From: Tubiluchus corallicola
Taxonomy: Eukaryota > Priapulida > Priapulimorpha > Priapulimorphida > Tubiluchidae
Assembly: GCA_030141605.1 (NCBI GenBank)
Contig: JAQGDQ010000012.1
Location: 1 to 64,000 of the forward strand
Length of the DNA stretch: 64,000 nucleotides
Direction of reading: 5' to 3'
Shown: piece by piece, positions 12,591 through 24,971 of the stretch
Numbering within the stretch: position 1 is the first letter of the stretch
Layout: every line of letters begins with the position of its first letter
Notes under the pieces: generated by a model
What the model saw: only the letters and a program-made list of their open reading frames with translations
Database searches by the model: none
Told to the model about the DNA's origin: nothing
Translations under genes and position numbers: made by a program

Positions 12591-13330
12591 CATAAATCAA
12601 CACAAGACCAGGATCTGTAACGGCAATAAGTACTTAGGAACATCTTTTCAAGTAATGGTATAGATGGTGATTATAATTATTTTCAGTCGACTTCTTTCGT
12701 TTTATATTAGAGCAATAGTCTTGTAAGCATTTCTCACACTGTACAACTGATGTAAAACTACCGACGACCTCCTGCTTTTCGTTGTTTTATTTTTGTATGC
12801 TAAGCACTGAAAATATTACGCGAAAAATTTTATAAGTTGAGAATTTCGTTTTACACTGCTGTGGTAAAATGTTTGAAGTATAGACGTGGACCTCGAGCCT
12901 CAACAATCTGTGTAGATATCGAATTTTAAACTCTGTCTGTATTTGTTTGTCTCGTGCTGTTTTTCACTCTGATGTTTTTATATATGCTCAGATATTTCTG
13001 CACACTAGAATGAAATTTTAATGTACTTATAATAGGAACTATATATGCCTACGAGCTGACATAAAAATAATAAATAAGTAAATAAATAAATTAAGCTATT
13101 GCTTGATTTTTATTCTTCTTACGGTAGTTCCAGTTTTTATAAGCATCGATGACGCAAAATGCGCAGACAAAATCCTGAATTTGTTTTTGTTGAGCCTAAC
13201 GACAAAAGTTCACACTACACTACAAAAGATGTTGGTACCATATTTGTTGCTTCATTTATTGTTGCTTACTCCTTGAGTAATTTAGTTGTTGCTACTTCTT
13301 CAACTGCTGCTTTTGCAGTTTCTTGCTAAA

Positions 13331-13735
13331 GTTTATTATGTGACAATGCAGCATTATGTAATAAATCGCAAAATTCCTTATTATGTAACAAATTTTGCCT
13401 AACGATCATTTCGTTGCAATTTTTGCATCCTAATTTATGTGCTAAACTGAGCCCGCAACCAGAACCATATGTAGAACAAAAAGAAATTAACCTAGTCCAA
13501 TAATTACAGCAAATCCAAACCACAAAAGGCCTATCCACAGACCACGATAAGCACTGCATTAGTTTGTTACATAATGCATCATTTTGTTACATAATGATTG
13601 TTACGTAATTATGCAAAAAATTGTTACATATTGACGAATTTTGTGATTTGTTACATAATGCAGCATATTTCTGTTACACAATGCTGCATTTTATTACATA
13701 ACGATGCTTTTGTTATGTAATGAACCTTAACATTG
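13331..13735. repeat. Inverted array of TTACATAATG(CAGCAT) words
   Basis: About nine copies of TTACATAATG or close variants lie in 400 bases. On the left arm (13331-13400) they read as CATTATGTAA; on the right arm (13565-13735) as TTACATAATG. The arms also share a longer inverted phrase (AAATCGCAAAATTC on the left; reverse strand AAATCACAAAATTC from the right). They flank a unique core at about 13430-13560. This resembles a small palindromic mobile element or a cluster of binding sites; no family is recognised. Confidence 0.6.
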
Positions 13736-15384
13736 CTTAAATAACTTAATTGCTTAAGTACTGTGAACTGCGTTGTGATGACGGCAATAAGTTTTAGTCA
13801 CTATCGCAACGTCGCTTCAGCTCTGTATTTTTACAATTAAGTTGTTAGTAAAGCACAAAAGCATGACTTTTTTGTGCTTCTGACAGTTGCAACTCAGCCT
13901 TTTGTTCCGGGTATAAAAATTTAACATACACTTATCTAACGTCGTAATCTAGTCTGGGTAGCAAAAAAAGTATCCAATTAATTTGTTTAATCGCATACAT
14001 CTTATTAGCCACTTACATCTGATGTCTGTTTAATCAACTTTTATGCATGCTTAAATATTCCCGTTTTTTGTAAGTGGAGATGAATTTAATCGATTTAAGA
14101 GACGTATTCGCGTATTATAAACCTTATCAATTTATGTTTTTATTATTCATTTATTTTTCCAAGTTGATGAGTGATCTTGGCGGCATTTTGGGATTATGGA
14201 TTGGTTTGACCGTATTCTCCGTGATTGAAGTGTCTTATTTAATATCCCGACTATGAATATTTCTGTTTCGAACAAAGGTGGCAGCACGATCTAAGGCTAA
14301 AGTCGGAAATAAAAGCAAAACCACTTGGTGAACTCAGAACTGTCGGAGCGGAAATTCGCGCCATAGTAGCACAAAATTTTTCTCAACGTACTGTTTGAGC
14401 CCAATGGTCAATGCAAAAAATTGCACAGACTCGTTGTAATTTAAGTGTAAATTAAAAGCACAATGATAGTAAACAAATTAAGAAGCATGTTATTTTGGGG
14501 TATTCTTTAAATTCTAATACGTATGTAAAAACCAAACACCGCAACATTTATAATAAGGTGACAACATGATCGATCACTGTAATACTCGAATTTAGCAGCA
14601 AATTTCACGCTTCGTTACTCACAGTATAGTCTCTAATGCATGTCTTTTTCAGTGTAAGCGATAATATTTTTTTTATTTTGGTAATAGATATTTATTACAT
14701 CGGGTATGAACTTATTTAATCAGCTCATTAAATCTTTGTATTTTGCATAGCACTCCATTTTCATTTTTGTTTTTTCATCTTATTTATATTTCTTAAAAAG
14801 TAATATTATTATAATTTTGTTATTCCTAGATTCAGATAAACAGTACCAAATTGGTTTTATTATTATAAATATAAAATTTTTATTACAAACCAATGATTAA
14901 ACAGCTTAAAAAAACAGTGAGGTAATTGTTTCGTAGTGCTTGCAAAATGACCCGTATCATTACTAGCATATTATAAATATGATATGACACTACACACTTA
15001 TTCAGAAAAGGAATAATCACGAATTTCCAAACGTACTTATACAAGCGTATAGGTGCTTCAAATTTTTAATATAATAATGAAATAATCAAACGTTAAAATA
15101 TGAGATCCACATTTTTGTTGATTTAGGAAGTGCTGTTTGATAGAGGACACATCTAGGCTAGTAGGCCTATAATACGTTAATTGCGTTATTTTTGATTACA
15201 TAATTATGGCTAGGCCTATAGACTATGTACGTACGATATTAAATTGTGGTTTGAAGTAAACAAGCAAACTTGTATATATGTACATCTACTGACCTCCAGA
15301 ATTTCTCATATCAACACACTGCAAATCACACAGGACTGAAATTAGGCCTGACAATTATAGGCCTACCTATAATAAAAGCCAAGC
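13736..15384. other. Intergenic DNA, no gene recognised
   Basis: AT-rich DNA with short open frames only; the 60-codon frame at 14074-14256 has no family character. The word AGGCCT recurs near 15171, 15207, 15342 and 15360. This is the downstream side of the small minus-strand gene at 15385-15627. Confidence 0.35.
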
Positions 15385-15627
15385 TCATATTGTGTAATGA
15401 TTAGTTAGATTCATCCAGCCGCTGTAATAATCGAGACTGCGTGCAAAGCTTGTGGTTTGGCTTAACTGCACAACATCCGCAGTGGTTTCCAAATATCGCA
15501 TCTTGTAAACTTTTCCATCTTTATCTTTACTTCTTTTCTCTGCGGCGTATGTCAGGAGCCCAATAAAAGTGGCTGTCAAGCCGAATGCTCCTGTGTCGCC
15601 AATAAATTTCTCCAATAAACGTCGCAT
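15385..15627 (-). CDS. Small one-pass membrane protein, unrecognised (coding exon)
   Basis: A 3' splice site (TTTTTTTACTTGCAG on the minus strand) is followed at once by ATG and an 80-codon frame ending in TGA at 15385. The product starts MRRLLEKF and has a single candidate membrane helix at about residues 13-29 (GAFGLTATFIGLLTYAA). A charged stretch follows (EKRSKDKDGK) and then a polar C-terminal half. An ATG directly after the acceptor suggests a noncoding 5' exon upstream within 15628-15990; if the true start lies there, the protein is longer. It faces synaptogyrin head to head. Length and layout would suit a small organelle or ER membrane protein, but I do not recognise the family. Confidence 0.55.
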   Translation of the reverse strand: MRRLLEKFIGDTGAFGLTATFIGLLTYAAEKRSKDKDGKVYKMRYLETTADVVQLSQTTSFARSLDYYSGWMNLTNHYTI

Positions 15628-15992
15628 CTGCAAGTAAAAAAATAGGTTAATCAACACTGTGCCTTTTTCAAATTATTTGTTCTATTATCGGTCTCGGTAG
15701 TAACTTGATATAGATTGAGCTCTATTGCCTGAATTCTCTGGGTCGCAACAATAATATTTCACCAGTCTCTATTAAAGTTAAAAAATATCGACACAAATTC
15801 AGCTAATGATCGTTCTCTCATACCCGAACTTTCACTTGTGTATGCTGTAATTCACTAGAAATCACTGCGCAGATTATAAAAAATGCTGGGATCAGTGCGT
15901 AGTTACAGAACTGGCTTCTCGCATACGTCATCAGTTTCCTATGATGTAACTAGCATCGATTACCTATCCCAGAATGCAGTATTTTTTCCAAG
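15628..15992. promoter_or_regulatory. Likely bidirectional promoter region
   Basis: Only 365 bp separate the start codon of the small minus-strand gene (15627) from that of synaptogyrin (15993). Both transcription starts, or at least their 5' untranslated exons, should lie here. No TATA box is obvious. The segment holds CpG-containing patches at about 15835-15960. A function as a shared promoter is inferred from gene layout only. Confidence 0.45.
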
Positions 15993-18900
15993 ATGGACGC
16001 AGGTTCTGCTTATGGAGCAGGAAAAGCCGGCATTGGTTTTGACCCGCAAGTTTTTTTGAAAAAGCCTCAAGTTATTTTGCGGCTAGTATCATTGGTAAGA
16101 GTATGTTTCCTAGTTTATGGTTATATAATTGCCTTGCTACTTCTTTTTTCAACGCATTAATCTAGATGACGAATAAGTAGGCCTAGCTAGTGTAAACTGA
16201 CAATTGAGACATTCTTATGCTTATAAAATGTTTGGCTTTATATATTACGAACTAGCTAATTTTCTAGTAGTATTACTCGACCAAGTCTATCTTGCTGTTA
16301 GCCTTAGTTTAAGTAATTAATATTCTGGCTCACTACTCTGAGCTTTGTCTAAAAATGCTAATACTGTAGTGGTATTTATAATTTAAAAAAATTATACCAA
16401 TACATTCAATACTTTTGTATGAAACAAAGAAGTGTCCTCCCGTAGATTCGATAGTTGGCTTTACTGAGCAAGACATATTGAGCTTTTTGGATGTTTTCTC
16501 AGATTTCAGTCTCTTGTTCTTAGTATTGTTGTATGCAGTAATGCCAAATTTGGTTTGTAAAGTAATTGCAATAAACTTTTAATGCTGTTTTTTATAAAAA
16601 AATATTGATACCGTTTGATAGAGAGTAACTGTATTTCTGTAATATCAAAATCTTGTTTTAAGTTATCTCATATGCATTATCGCAAGTGGGGTGAAAAATA
16701 GTGCAAATCAGATAGGTCAGAGAAAATAGATTTCTCTCCGAGTTTATGGCATCCCTGTCCTTCAAATGTTTTGCTATTTGATTTGTTTAAGAAATTTTTA
16801 AGTTGTAAAGCCAAAAATTCGTTTTGGCCTACATCTAGACCATGGAAAAAGAACATGATGGCCAAAGTTCTGCGGAATCAAGATTTGTTGGATCCACAGA
16901 TCTGCAAAATATCAGTTCATAGGGCTGCAAAATGCACGGAGTTACCACAATTTCTAAATGCACGACGCAAATATGAGATGGTGTTTTTTCCTATACTTAA
17001 CAATGGCGGATTTAGGACAGAAAGAAGTCTCAGGGCCACTAGAATATTCACCTTATCCAGTAATTCATTTAATTAGCTAGTTACTTCTAACATTTAAGTG
17101 TGTCAAAGTTTTAACATTTAATTTAAACTTAAAGCTTAAAGTTAAACTTGCCCATTGTTGGATTCTATTTAACTAAACCATGATAAAATATTCAAAGATT
17201 AGAGTAGCCTGCACATTAACTTTTACAAATTACTTTAATAATTGCAAATACTTCACTGACTTACTGCCTTAATTACTTCTTAGTTACTTTGAATTTTGTG
17301 AAATTTCTGTGAATTCTGTACAATATGCTGTACGTGCTAGTACATGAGAACTAGGCACTGTGTATGGAATGTACGAACCCACTTGACACATTAATGAAAA
17401 CTTTGATAAACAGATGATTGCAAAACATAATTAGAATGGTCCATCCTGATTAATTAATTTTCAATAAGTGGACAATTAAATATTAAGTTAAGATCACAAA
17501 CACCTATGAATAAACTCCGTATTTCTGTTATTATTAAAAAATACAAGTTCGTAACTCTGCAAAGAACAGGACTCCGAAAATGTTTGCGGATTTTGATTAT
17601 CCAAATCTGCAGTCCGCACATCTCTAGTAATGACTCTTTAGTACTCCCATAATAAGATAAAAACTTATTATTTTTATGGTCCTTCTGTCATACAAATATA
17701 GTACATTTCAGGGCCAACCATCCTGGGCAAGCTAAATTTCGCCACTCTTATATCCAAGTAAACATGAGGGACACGCTGGTATATAGGCAAAAAACAAAAT
17801 TTTTCGGAAACTTGCATTATTGTTGTTAGAATATTTTTCCTTGACTTTACACCTGCAAATAATTTTTCAATATGTTGGATATCAGTTTTTTTCAGAAGGC
17901 CATTTTCTACTGGCAAAATTGCAAAAAAAATTTAACCTGTCTTGCATTACAGCCAATCGTGAATAGAATTTCATACGCTTCAGCTTACTGCAGTAAGTAT
18001 TCACATTCAGCGTCCAAAATTACTAGCAGCAAGAAGCCTAAGCTTATATTATATGCTGTAGCAGAATTTACATGCTTTGCTATATGACACCGATATATAC
18101 ACACATCCTGATACGAAAACGTGCAGTATGATTGTAACAGTCAGTTTTTCGTAAAGTTTTACAGTCGGATTATTTATTCCAAATGTTTTATTTACAAGTT
18201 TACATTTCTTCTTTACATCTGGAAGATAGTATGCACGTGATATCCCTGGCGATTGCCCGTGTCGCCAGTACCTTGAGCTGGTCCTGGCTTTAATGTACTG
18301 ATGTGGTGATAAACACTGCTGTGTAACATATGACTGCAAATTAGTTTTGCAGCTTTAAGCTCATCATAATTTAAAAATTAAATTGTTTAAGCCTAATGAA
18401 AAGCCTGTTGACTACCACTGACATAAGATCAGCTATCTTATTGTAAGTTCTTTTGCCACAACGTGTTTTACAACTGGCCTAGAGCATTTTTACTGAACAA
18501 AAGCAGTCCATAGTTGCTTAATTAGCCAGTAAATACAGCAAATCATTTCTTTTATATAAAACATATTTTTCTTTTTATGAACAAAATAATCTTAGGCAAA
18601 TGACAACAAAGTTGACAATATGCCTCAGATATTTACAGCATCTTTAATATAAAGCGTAAATAAATTATTTTTGACATCGAAAAGGATTATTGCTACAAAA
18701 ATCACCCCAACTGAAGAACTGCCCTCGGTGAGCAATGAGAGTGACAGTGCTTATCCAAAAAACTGGTCCTCAACTGAATATGCCGTTTTCTTACTTCTTA
18801 CTTGTTTTGAATAGACGCTTCTGTTTGTCTTATCATAAATCTGTAACATGAGTCTGCAAATATTAGTATATTGAGTACAGGTGTCAGTAGTTTTATTAAG

Positions 18901-21900
18901 TTCAAATGCTTTTACATTTATTACATCTAAATACTCATAATTTTGGGGGCAAATCTTTAGAAATAATTTTTTATGCTTTGTCTAATTTATTGTAAGTTGA
19001 TGTCATCCCACACTAATCAAGCCCCTGTCACAGCACTTTCATGTACTTGTGTGTTAACTATACATTTTGTAAGAACAGCTGTAGTCATGTAGTAATAACT
19101 ATTCTATAATTTTTGTGTAATTCGAAAATTAACTTGGAGATAACAAAAATTGTTTTACAAAGTTCACTTACAAAAAGTACAAAGTTTTTGCAATGAAGCA
19201 AAACAAGAGCCTGCAATGCTAGTACTAATTTGTTGATTTTCAGCTCAGACAACTGCTTATGGAAGTTGACATCTTGTTATTTTGCATTTCCTTTGCTTTT
19301 CGTGTTTTGATTAGACTACAAATCTATTGTAAAATTTTCTTTGTTTTCTTTGCGTTTCGTGCTGTACATTTACAGTTTTGTCTATCAACATTTGGCAGAC
19401 GTTATACAAAAAAGTGAAATGCACATTAAGAACTTTTGAATAAAGAAATTTCCACGTCTCGAAACCAAAATTTGGTAGGTGTCCAATTGTAATGATTTCT
19501 GCCACAGAGAATTTGCTTTAGCTGGCCTTTTCATCATAACAAATATCACAACTTAAATTGATGTACCACAGTCATTTAATCTGTCGTTTGGAGGCCAACT
19601 TCTTAATCGGTTTTCACTTTTTGCTGCTTCAAAATTTTTAAGCAGTAAAAACATTGCCGATATATTTTAATGTTCGAGAGAGAGAGGGAGAGAGAGAGAG
19701 AGAGAGAGAGTATGTGTATTGTTCATTTTCTCCATTTATTCTAGAAACTTAGTGTTTAGCTAGCAGTACTTAATAATTGTTAAGTGTCCTCGAATCCTGA
19801 GGGCCAGTGAGTGGTCATATTTCTGTAAACTGTGTCCCAGGCAACTGCTCTAGAGCTTATACAGCAGAGCAGTGTGACCAGGCAGAATGCCTTACACTGG
19901 ATTTCACATCTAGTTAGTAACATTGATTTGTGATGTTATATCCCTGGCACTACAGCCCTGATCAATAGCTTCAACCTGTTATCCCTCTTGGCTTGCTTCC
20001 ATTGATTTCAACCCAAACGGTAGAGCTGGGCGTTTGTGTGCAAGGCTACTCTATCAGGATCAGAATCAATTAACTGGGTCATCTTACATCCATTCACTCT
20101 CTTTGCGGCAGGGCAGAGCAACCAAGTGCCATCGTAAATGATGGAGGAGCTCTGTAATACTTCTAAAACCTACCAGATAGGCTTACCATTGTTTCATTCA
20201 TAGTATTTTAAATTACTAGGCTTATCAATACTTGAGTAACAAAATACAAAAAAGTGAACAAACCTGGTAGCGTAAGTATACTATTAGGCCTATTGCAAAC
20301 TAATCTATTGGGCAAGGGTAAGATTATTGCAGATGCACTGCAATGTTTAAAATCACTTATAAAACTTGCAGAACTTGCGTTAATTTTTTGTCAGTGATTC
20401 TATGCTGGCACTAGTGTCTGGTCAATGATGTATTTGCATTAAGTTAGCACTGTTGGTGACTCTGGATGACAACCAAGGGGCCCATCAAACCTATGAGCCC
20501 TCTGCAACTGCAAGTCTGTAGGTGTGCAGAAATGCACTAGTTACATTACTGAACAAACTATGTAGCTTGAGACAGCATTTGGTGTCAGACTGTTATTGTA
20601 CATTTTCACTTTCAGCTTCACTTATCTTTGTCATTTCACCGGCAACGTAATAAATTTTCAGGCAAACTGCAAAACCAAGGTTTTCTTTCTAGAAAATAGT
20701 CGTAAAGCAGGCAACGTTTGAGTAAACGCAAAATGCATCTAAATATATTGATTAACTGCAATATCAGCTGACAGACTGTACTGTAAATCTAGTAACTTTG
20801 TTGGCCTAATTTCCTAAAATTAAATTTTAACATCAGCTCTAATGTGAGCCAGAACTGTACTAAAGTTGATTTGCTTATCTTTAAATGGTCAGTGTGCATA
20901 CATAATCCTCTGTAATTCTGCATATATATCTGCATACAGGGTGAAGTCAACGTCCATACATTGACAGCCTAAGAATTACTGTAAAGCACAAGCATAAACA
21001 AAGAATTTTTCTTACCTTTATTGACATTTTCATGCTTCTGATGATAATTCTTGTGCAATTTTTATCTTGGCAGTGTTGTAATATGTAATCCTTTCATTTA
21101 ACTAATATGAAAAGCTTGGGAAAACTATTGCAAAATGCAAAGCATAGGCCAAAACTCCCTAATCTCAGATTATTGCTATGTACTGACACATTTACTGAAA
21201 CTTCATGAACTTACCTTGAAAAATGTGTTTACTCATAGATGTGTCATTAACCCTCAAACATTCGGTCTACATTCTGTGTAAATCATGTTGGATTATGTCT
21301 ACTAGTATTTTCTGTAGATATGGTCTTACATTGGGAATTTTGCATCGAGTTTTCTAAATCACATTTTTCTTGATTTTTATCAAAAATTAATATGATTGCT
21401 TTAAGCTAAAGCTAATTTGTAATGATATATATATATGTTAGTGCTGTGGTGTTTTTTTTAAATTTGGTATAAGCCAGAGTCTAGCACACAGTAGTAGGCC
21501 TAGTTAATTTGGCAGGAAGCTGTTTCATTATCAGGACTATATCAGGAGAAATAGCCATGGGCAATATTACAAATATTATTCAGAATGAGTAACGAGTAAT
21601 CATAGCAGTAGTCACCTACTCATCTACTGACCAGAAATTTATGCTTACTAGAAAAAAATTGCTTGATATCTGAGCTGTGGGTATATGTTGTCTGTTTTTA
21701 CAATAGTTCTTTGGGTGGTTCTAATTTTATTTGCTTGGTGCTCGAGTTGTCAGACTTAATTGCACTGTCATTTAGCATGTTTCCATATAAAACCCATGCA
21801 ATCATTTCCCAGAAGTTGTTTGCTCAGTGTATTTCTAAGGTGTTAAACCGTAACTTCTCGTTTACAATATTGATTTGTTAAATCTTGACAAACAAAACTA

Positions 21901-24538
21901 AGCAGAGTACTTTTATTTAATGGCGCTATTTTGTGTTCCTTGTTATAGGTCAACTGAATAAACAGAATACCAATTGAAAATAAGTTTTTGTGCTTTTTTC
22001 AAGAAAAAGGAGTGCGGTCAAATTTTGCAAACCATGCTCATTAGAATAATTTGCAACTTATTGAGTAATGGATGTTTAGATATTAAGCGTTTTCAAATAA
22101 CTATTTTTATTGTGAAAGATACAGTTAAAACAATTGACCTTTTTAACCTTTTATCATGGTGTTACACTGACTTACACACTGCCGTCTTAGATATGAAATA
22201 GCACTAATATGTGCCAGTTAGATTATTGCCAAAAACACAGGTACTACCAAAGCTACCATTTTTGCTCACAAGAACTTGCGAGAACTCCAGTCCTCTCTAA
22301 AGTTAACCTAGGAAAACCATGAAGCACTCTGCTCATGAATGTTACTTTTACTATTAATTATATGATAGGAGTTGTTGTCATTTAAACCCTAGAATCAGTT
22401 AGATGTCGACATGTCACACTTTTTTTTATAGATAATTAGAAGCAATAATTGTCGTAGTAGAGTATATCCCTTTGCCCCCCTTGGAAAAGTTGCACTGGAT
22501 GCCCTTGATAGTTTCCTGACAGGTCGCTAGTGTACATCATCATGTTTGACCTAAAATTAAAGTGCCCAATCTTTCAATTTAAAATAGAGTTGTGACCTTC
22601 GCTAGGTAAAATGTTAAAAGTCATTAATGATCATATTGCAAGATCTATGTTTAATTTGCCCATTCAATTAAATTAATGGGTGCTTTATTGCAAGGTGAAT
22701 TGTCTGTATGCATACTGTGAGAGCAAGAGAGCTTTTTGCCTGAAACCTTAACATACATACATACAAACCTTAACATAACATAAAAGACACATGAGCAACT
22801 AATCACATTATATAGGCCTGTGTAGAATTTCTAAATATGTACATGTACATTTTTTAACCTGAATTAATGTTTCACACTGTGTAGAAGCAAACAGACACAT
22901 TAATTATTATTGGATGATCATGTCTTCATTTTTTGCAGTTGTTCTCTATTGTTGTTTTTGGGTGCATATCATCTAAAGGCTGGTATACAGACCTAAATGG
23001 GAACTCATACTGCCAATATAATGGTGACCCAAATGCCTGTGGTTATGGAGTCGGGATTGGAGTCATAGCATTTCTCGCTCTTCTACTTTTCTTGGCCAGC
23101 GATGCTGCCTTTGATAACATTTCCAGTATCAAGACACGGAAGCACATAGTAATGGCAGACATGGGTTTTTCGGGTAGGCTTAATTGTGTGAAACAGAAGC
23201 TACATATACATTATACCTTACTGATGATATTCGATTTTATTGTATCATTAACTCATTATTATGTCAGTGTGCTACTTATAGTCCATTAGAGAAATTTTAT
23301 TAAATGGTGTCTGTAGATATTGGAGTATTGATTTGATTATAAATGTATTTCCTTTCTAGCTATAAAGTTTAGCTAATAAGAAAGTGAAACAGGATACCTT
23401 GACATGACGTATTTCCTTATTTTCCAGGCGTTTGGACATTTCTCTGGTTTGTAGGGTTTTGCTACCTAACAAATGCTTGGGCAAGAACTGACATTGAAAA
23501 TTTGCCTCGGAATGGCTATGGACGCAATAACGTGCAGGCGGCTATAACCTTCTCTTTCTTTTCTATATTTACTTGGGTAAGTCATCATGTAAGACTGACT
23601 AACATGATTGCCGCTGTAATGTAGGTTGATGTTTGACTTTAGCCTACTCATTTTAGTATTGTGACTTGAGAAGCACAAGGAATGAAATGCATGTTTAACA
23701 AATCAATGGATCATTAATCCCTATACCGAGTTAATCAATATTTTTTAAATAGTAAGTGTGTACACGGTATTTATGCAATATTGTATCGTTATTTGCAAAA
23801 GCTCTGCAATTCATGTGACGAATTGTAATGTAATCCATGGCACAATTAATCTCAAGTCAATGGACGCTAAAACAACAGATTTAGGAAACAACAGACAAAA
23901 TCAGGAGCTCAGAATGTCTGATCGGTAGTTTAAAATTTGTAGGAGAAGCATACCAAACCTGGCAGACCAATAGTTCAACATAAGTTGTTTGCAACTGTTT
24001 TCCATTGTTTCCCCTATGTTTTTGGGTTTTTCTACTTTTTTGAATTGTTGGGCTGCATGGAATTGATTAATTCAATATTATTTGGGTATTTGGTATCTAT
24101 TTATATAAATTTTTCATTGTGCCGTTTTTCTTATATTTTCACACCCCTTGGGAAAATACTTTCAAGCTAACTGGTATTCAGGTTTAATGCACCGCTTCTC
24201 CCCCCCCCCCCCCAGTCTGTTGATTCAAGGGTTAACTGGTCTTGAGAAACATGGTGTAAAATACAGCTACATTAATGTTGCTTACTTTTTAGGCTGGCAT
24301 AACTTTCTTTGCTGTTAAGCGGTTCCGTGAAGGAGTTAGTGCTTCTTTTATGCCTGGCTATGACCAAGAGGCATGGGGAGCACCAGGAGCTGGGGGTGCT
24401 GCTCCTTACTCAGCTTATCCTGGTGTGGGAGAGACACAGCCGCCGTATCAAGAGCCACCTTTCGGAAGCAAAGGCAGTGAGACAGGGGGTTTGGGTGGAG
24501 GAGGGGCCAACTTTGATTACCAACGACCAGCTTACTAA
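15993..24538 (+). CDS. SYNGR: Synaptogyrin (four coding exons, complete)
   Basis: Coding exons: 15993-16094, 22939-23173, 23428-23576 and 24293-24538. They join in phase to a 243-residue protein, the usual synaptogyrin size. All introns are GT...AG. Exon 1 gives MDAGSAYGAGKAG then FDP and ILRLVS, the family's N-terminal signature. Exon 2 gives LFSIVVFGCI (TM1), a lumenal loop with CQYN and DPNACGYGVGIGV, and TM2 AFLALLLFLASDAAF. Exon 3 gives FLWFVGFCYLTNAW (TM3) and AAITFSFFSIFTW (start of TM4). Exon 4 finishes TM4 (AGITFFAV) and adds a cytosolic tail rich in Gly, Pro and Tyr, as in synaptogyrins. These four-pass MARVEL-type proteins sit in synaptic and other small transport vesicles. Intron 1 is 6.8 kb. 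The start is fixed by homology to the conserved MxxxxYGAGKAG opening. Orthology to a specific vertebrate paralogue cannot be decided. Confidence 0.96.
19675..19710 (+). repeat. (GA)n microsatellite in synaptogyrin intron 1
   Basis: A nearly pure run of about 18 GA dinucleotides, with one GGG interruption at about 19686. Confidence 0.95.
19790..20170. other. GC-elevated segment in synaptogyrin intron 1
   Basis: This part of the 6.8-kb intron is visibly richer in G+C than its flanks. No long open frame is present on either strand. It could be an old transposon fragment, a conserved intronic element or an unrecognised noncoding exon. A similar but shorter patch lies at about 20450-20590. The remainder of the intron shows nothing I can name. 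Confidence 0.3.
24200..24213 (+). repeat. Poly-C run in synaptogyrin intron 3
   Basis: A run of about 14 C residues lies 80 bp upstream of exon 4 and outside its polypyrimidine tract. Such runs are prone to length error in sequencing. Confidence 0.9.
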
Positions 24539-24821
24539 AGATAGGTGTGTTCTAGCAAATACAGTGTACCATATTGTATAGACGTTTATACAAACGCCTT
24601 TTTGCGCATTTCCCCGGAATCTTGTTACTCAGCAATAAGCTACAATGGTGTTGTAATTCCTCGTTAAATCAGATGCTACATTATCAGTGGCAGTGCATTG
24701 CATTGAGAAGACATACGGTAGAGTTCTAAGTCATGTTCTAAGCCAGTAAAGAGCTTTCATAGAATACTTTTTTTGACTTCGTCATTTTACTCTAAGATTA
24801 ACTTTTTTATTACTATGAATT

Positions 24822-24865
<44 letters not shown>

Positions 24866-24926
24866 GCATGTATGTGTGTATATAATATAAGTATAATACA
24901 ACTCTATATTATATACTATACATATA

Positions 24927-24971
<45 letters not shown>

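Noticed and set aside
16771-17076. 101-codon frame in synaptogyrin intron 1
   Set aside because: No splice-site support and no recognisable motif; it lies within a confirmed intron on the same strand.
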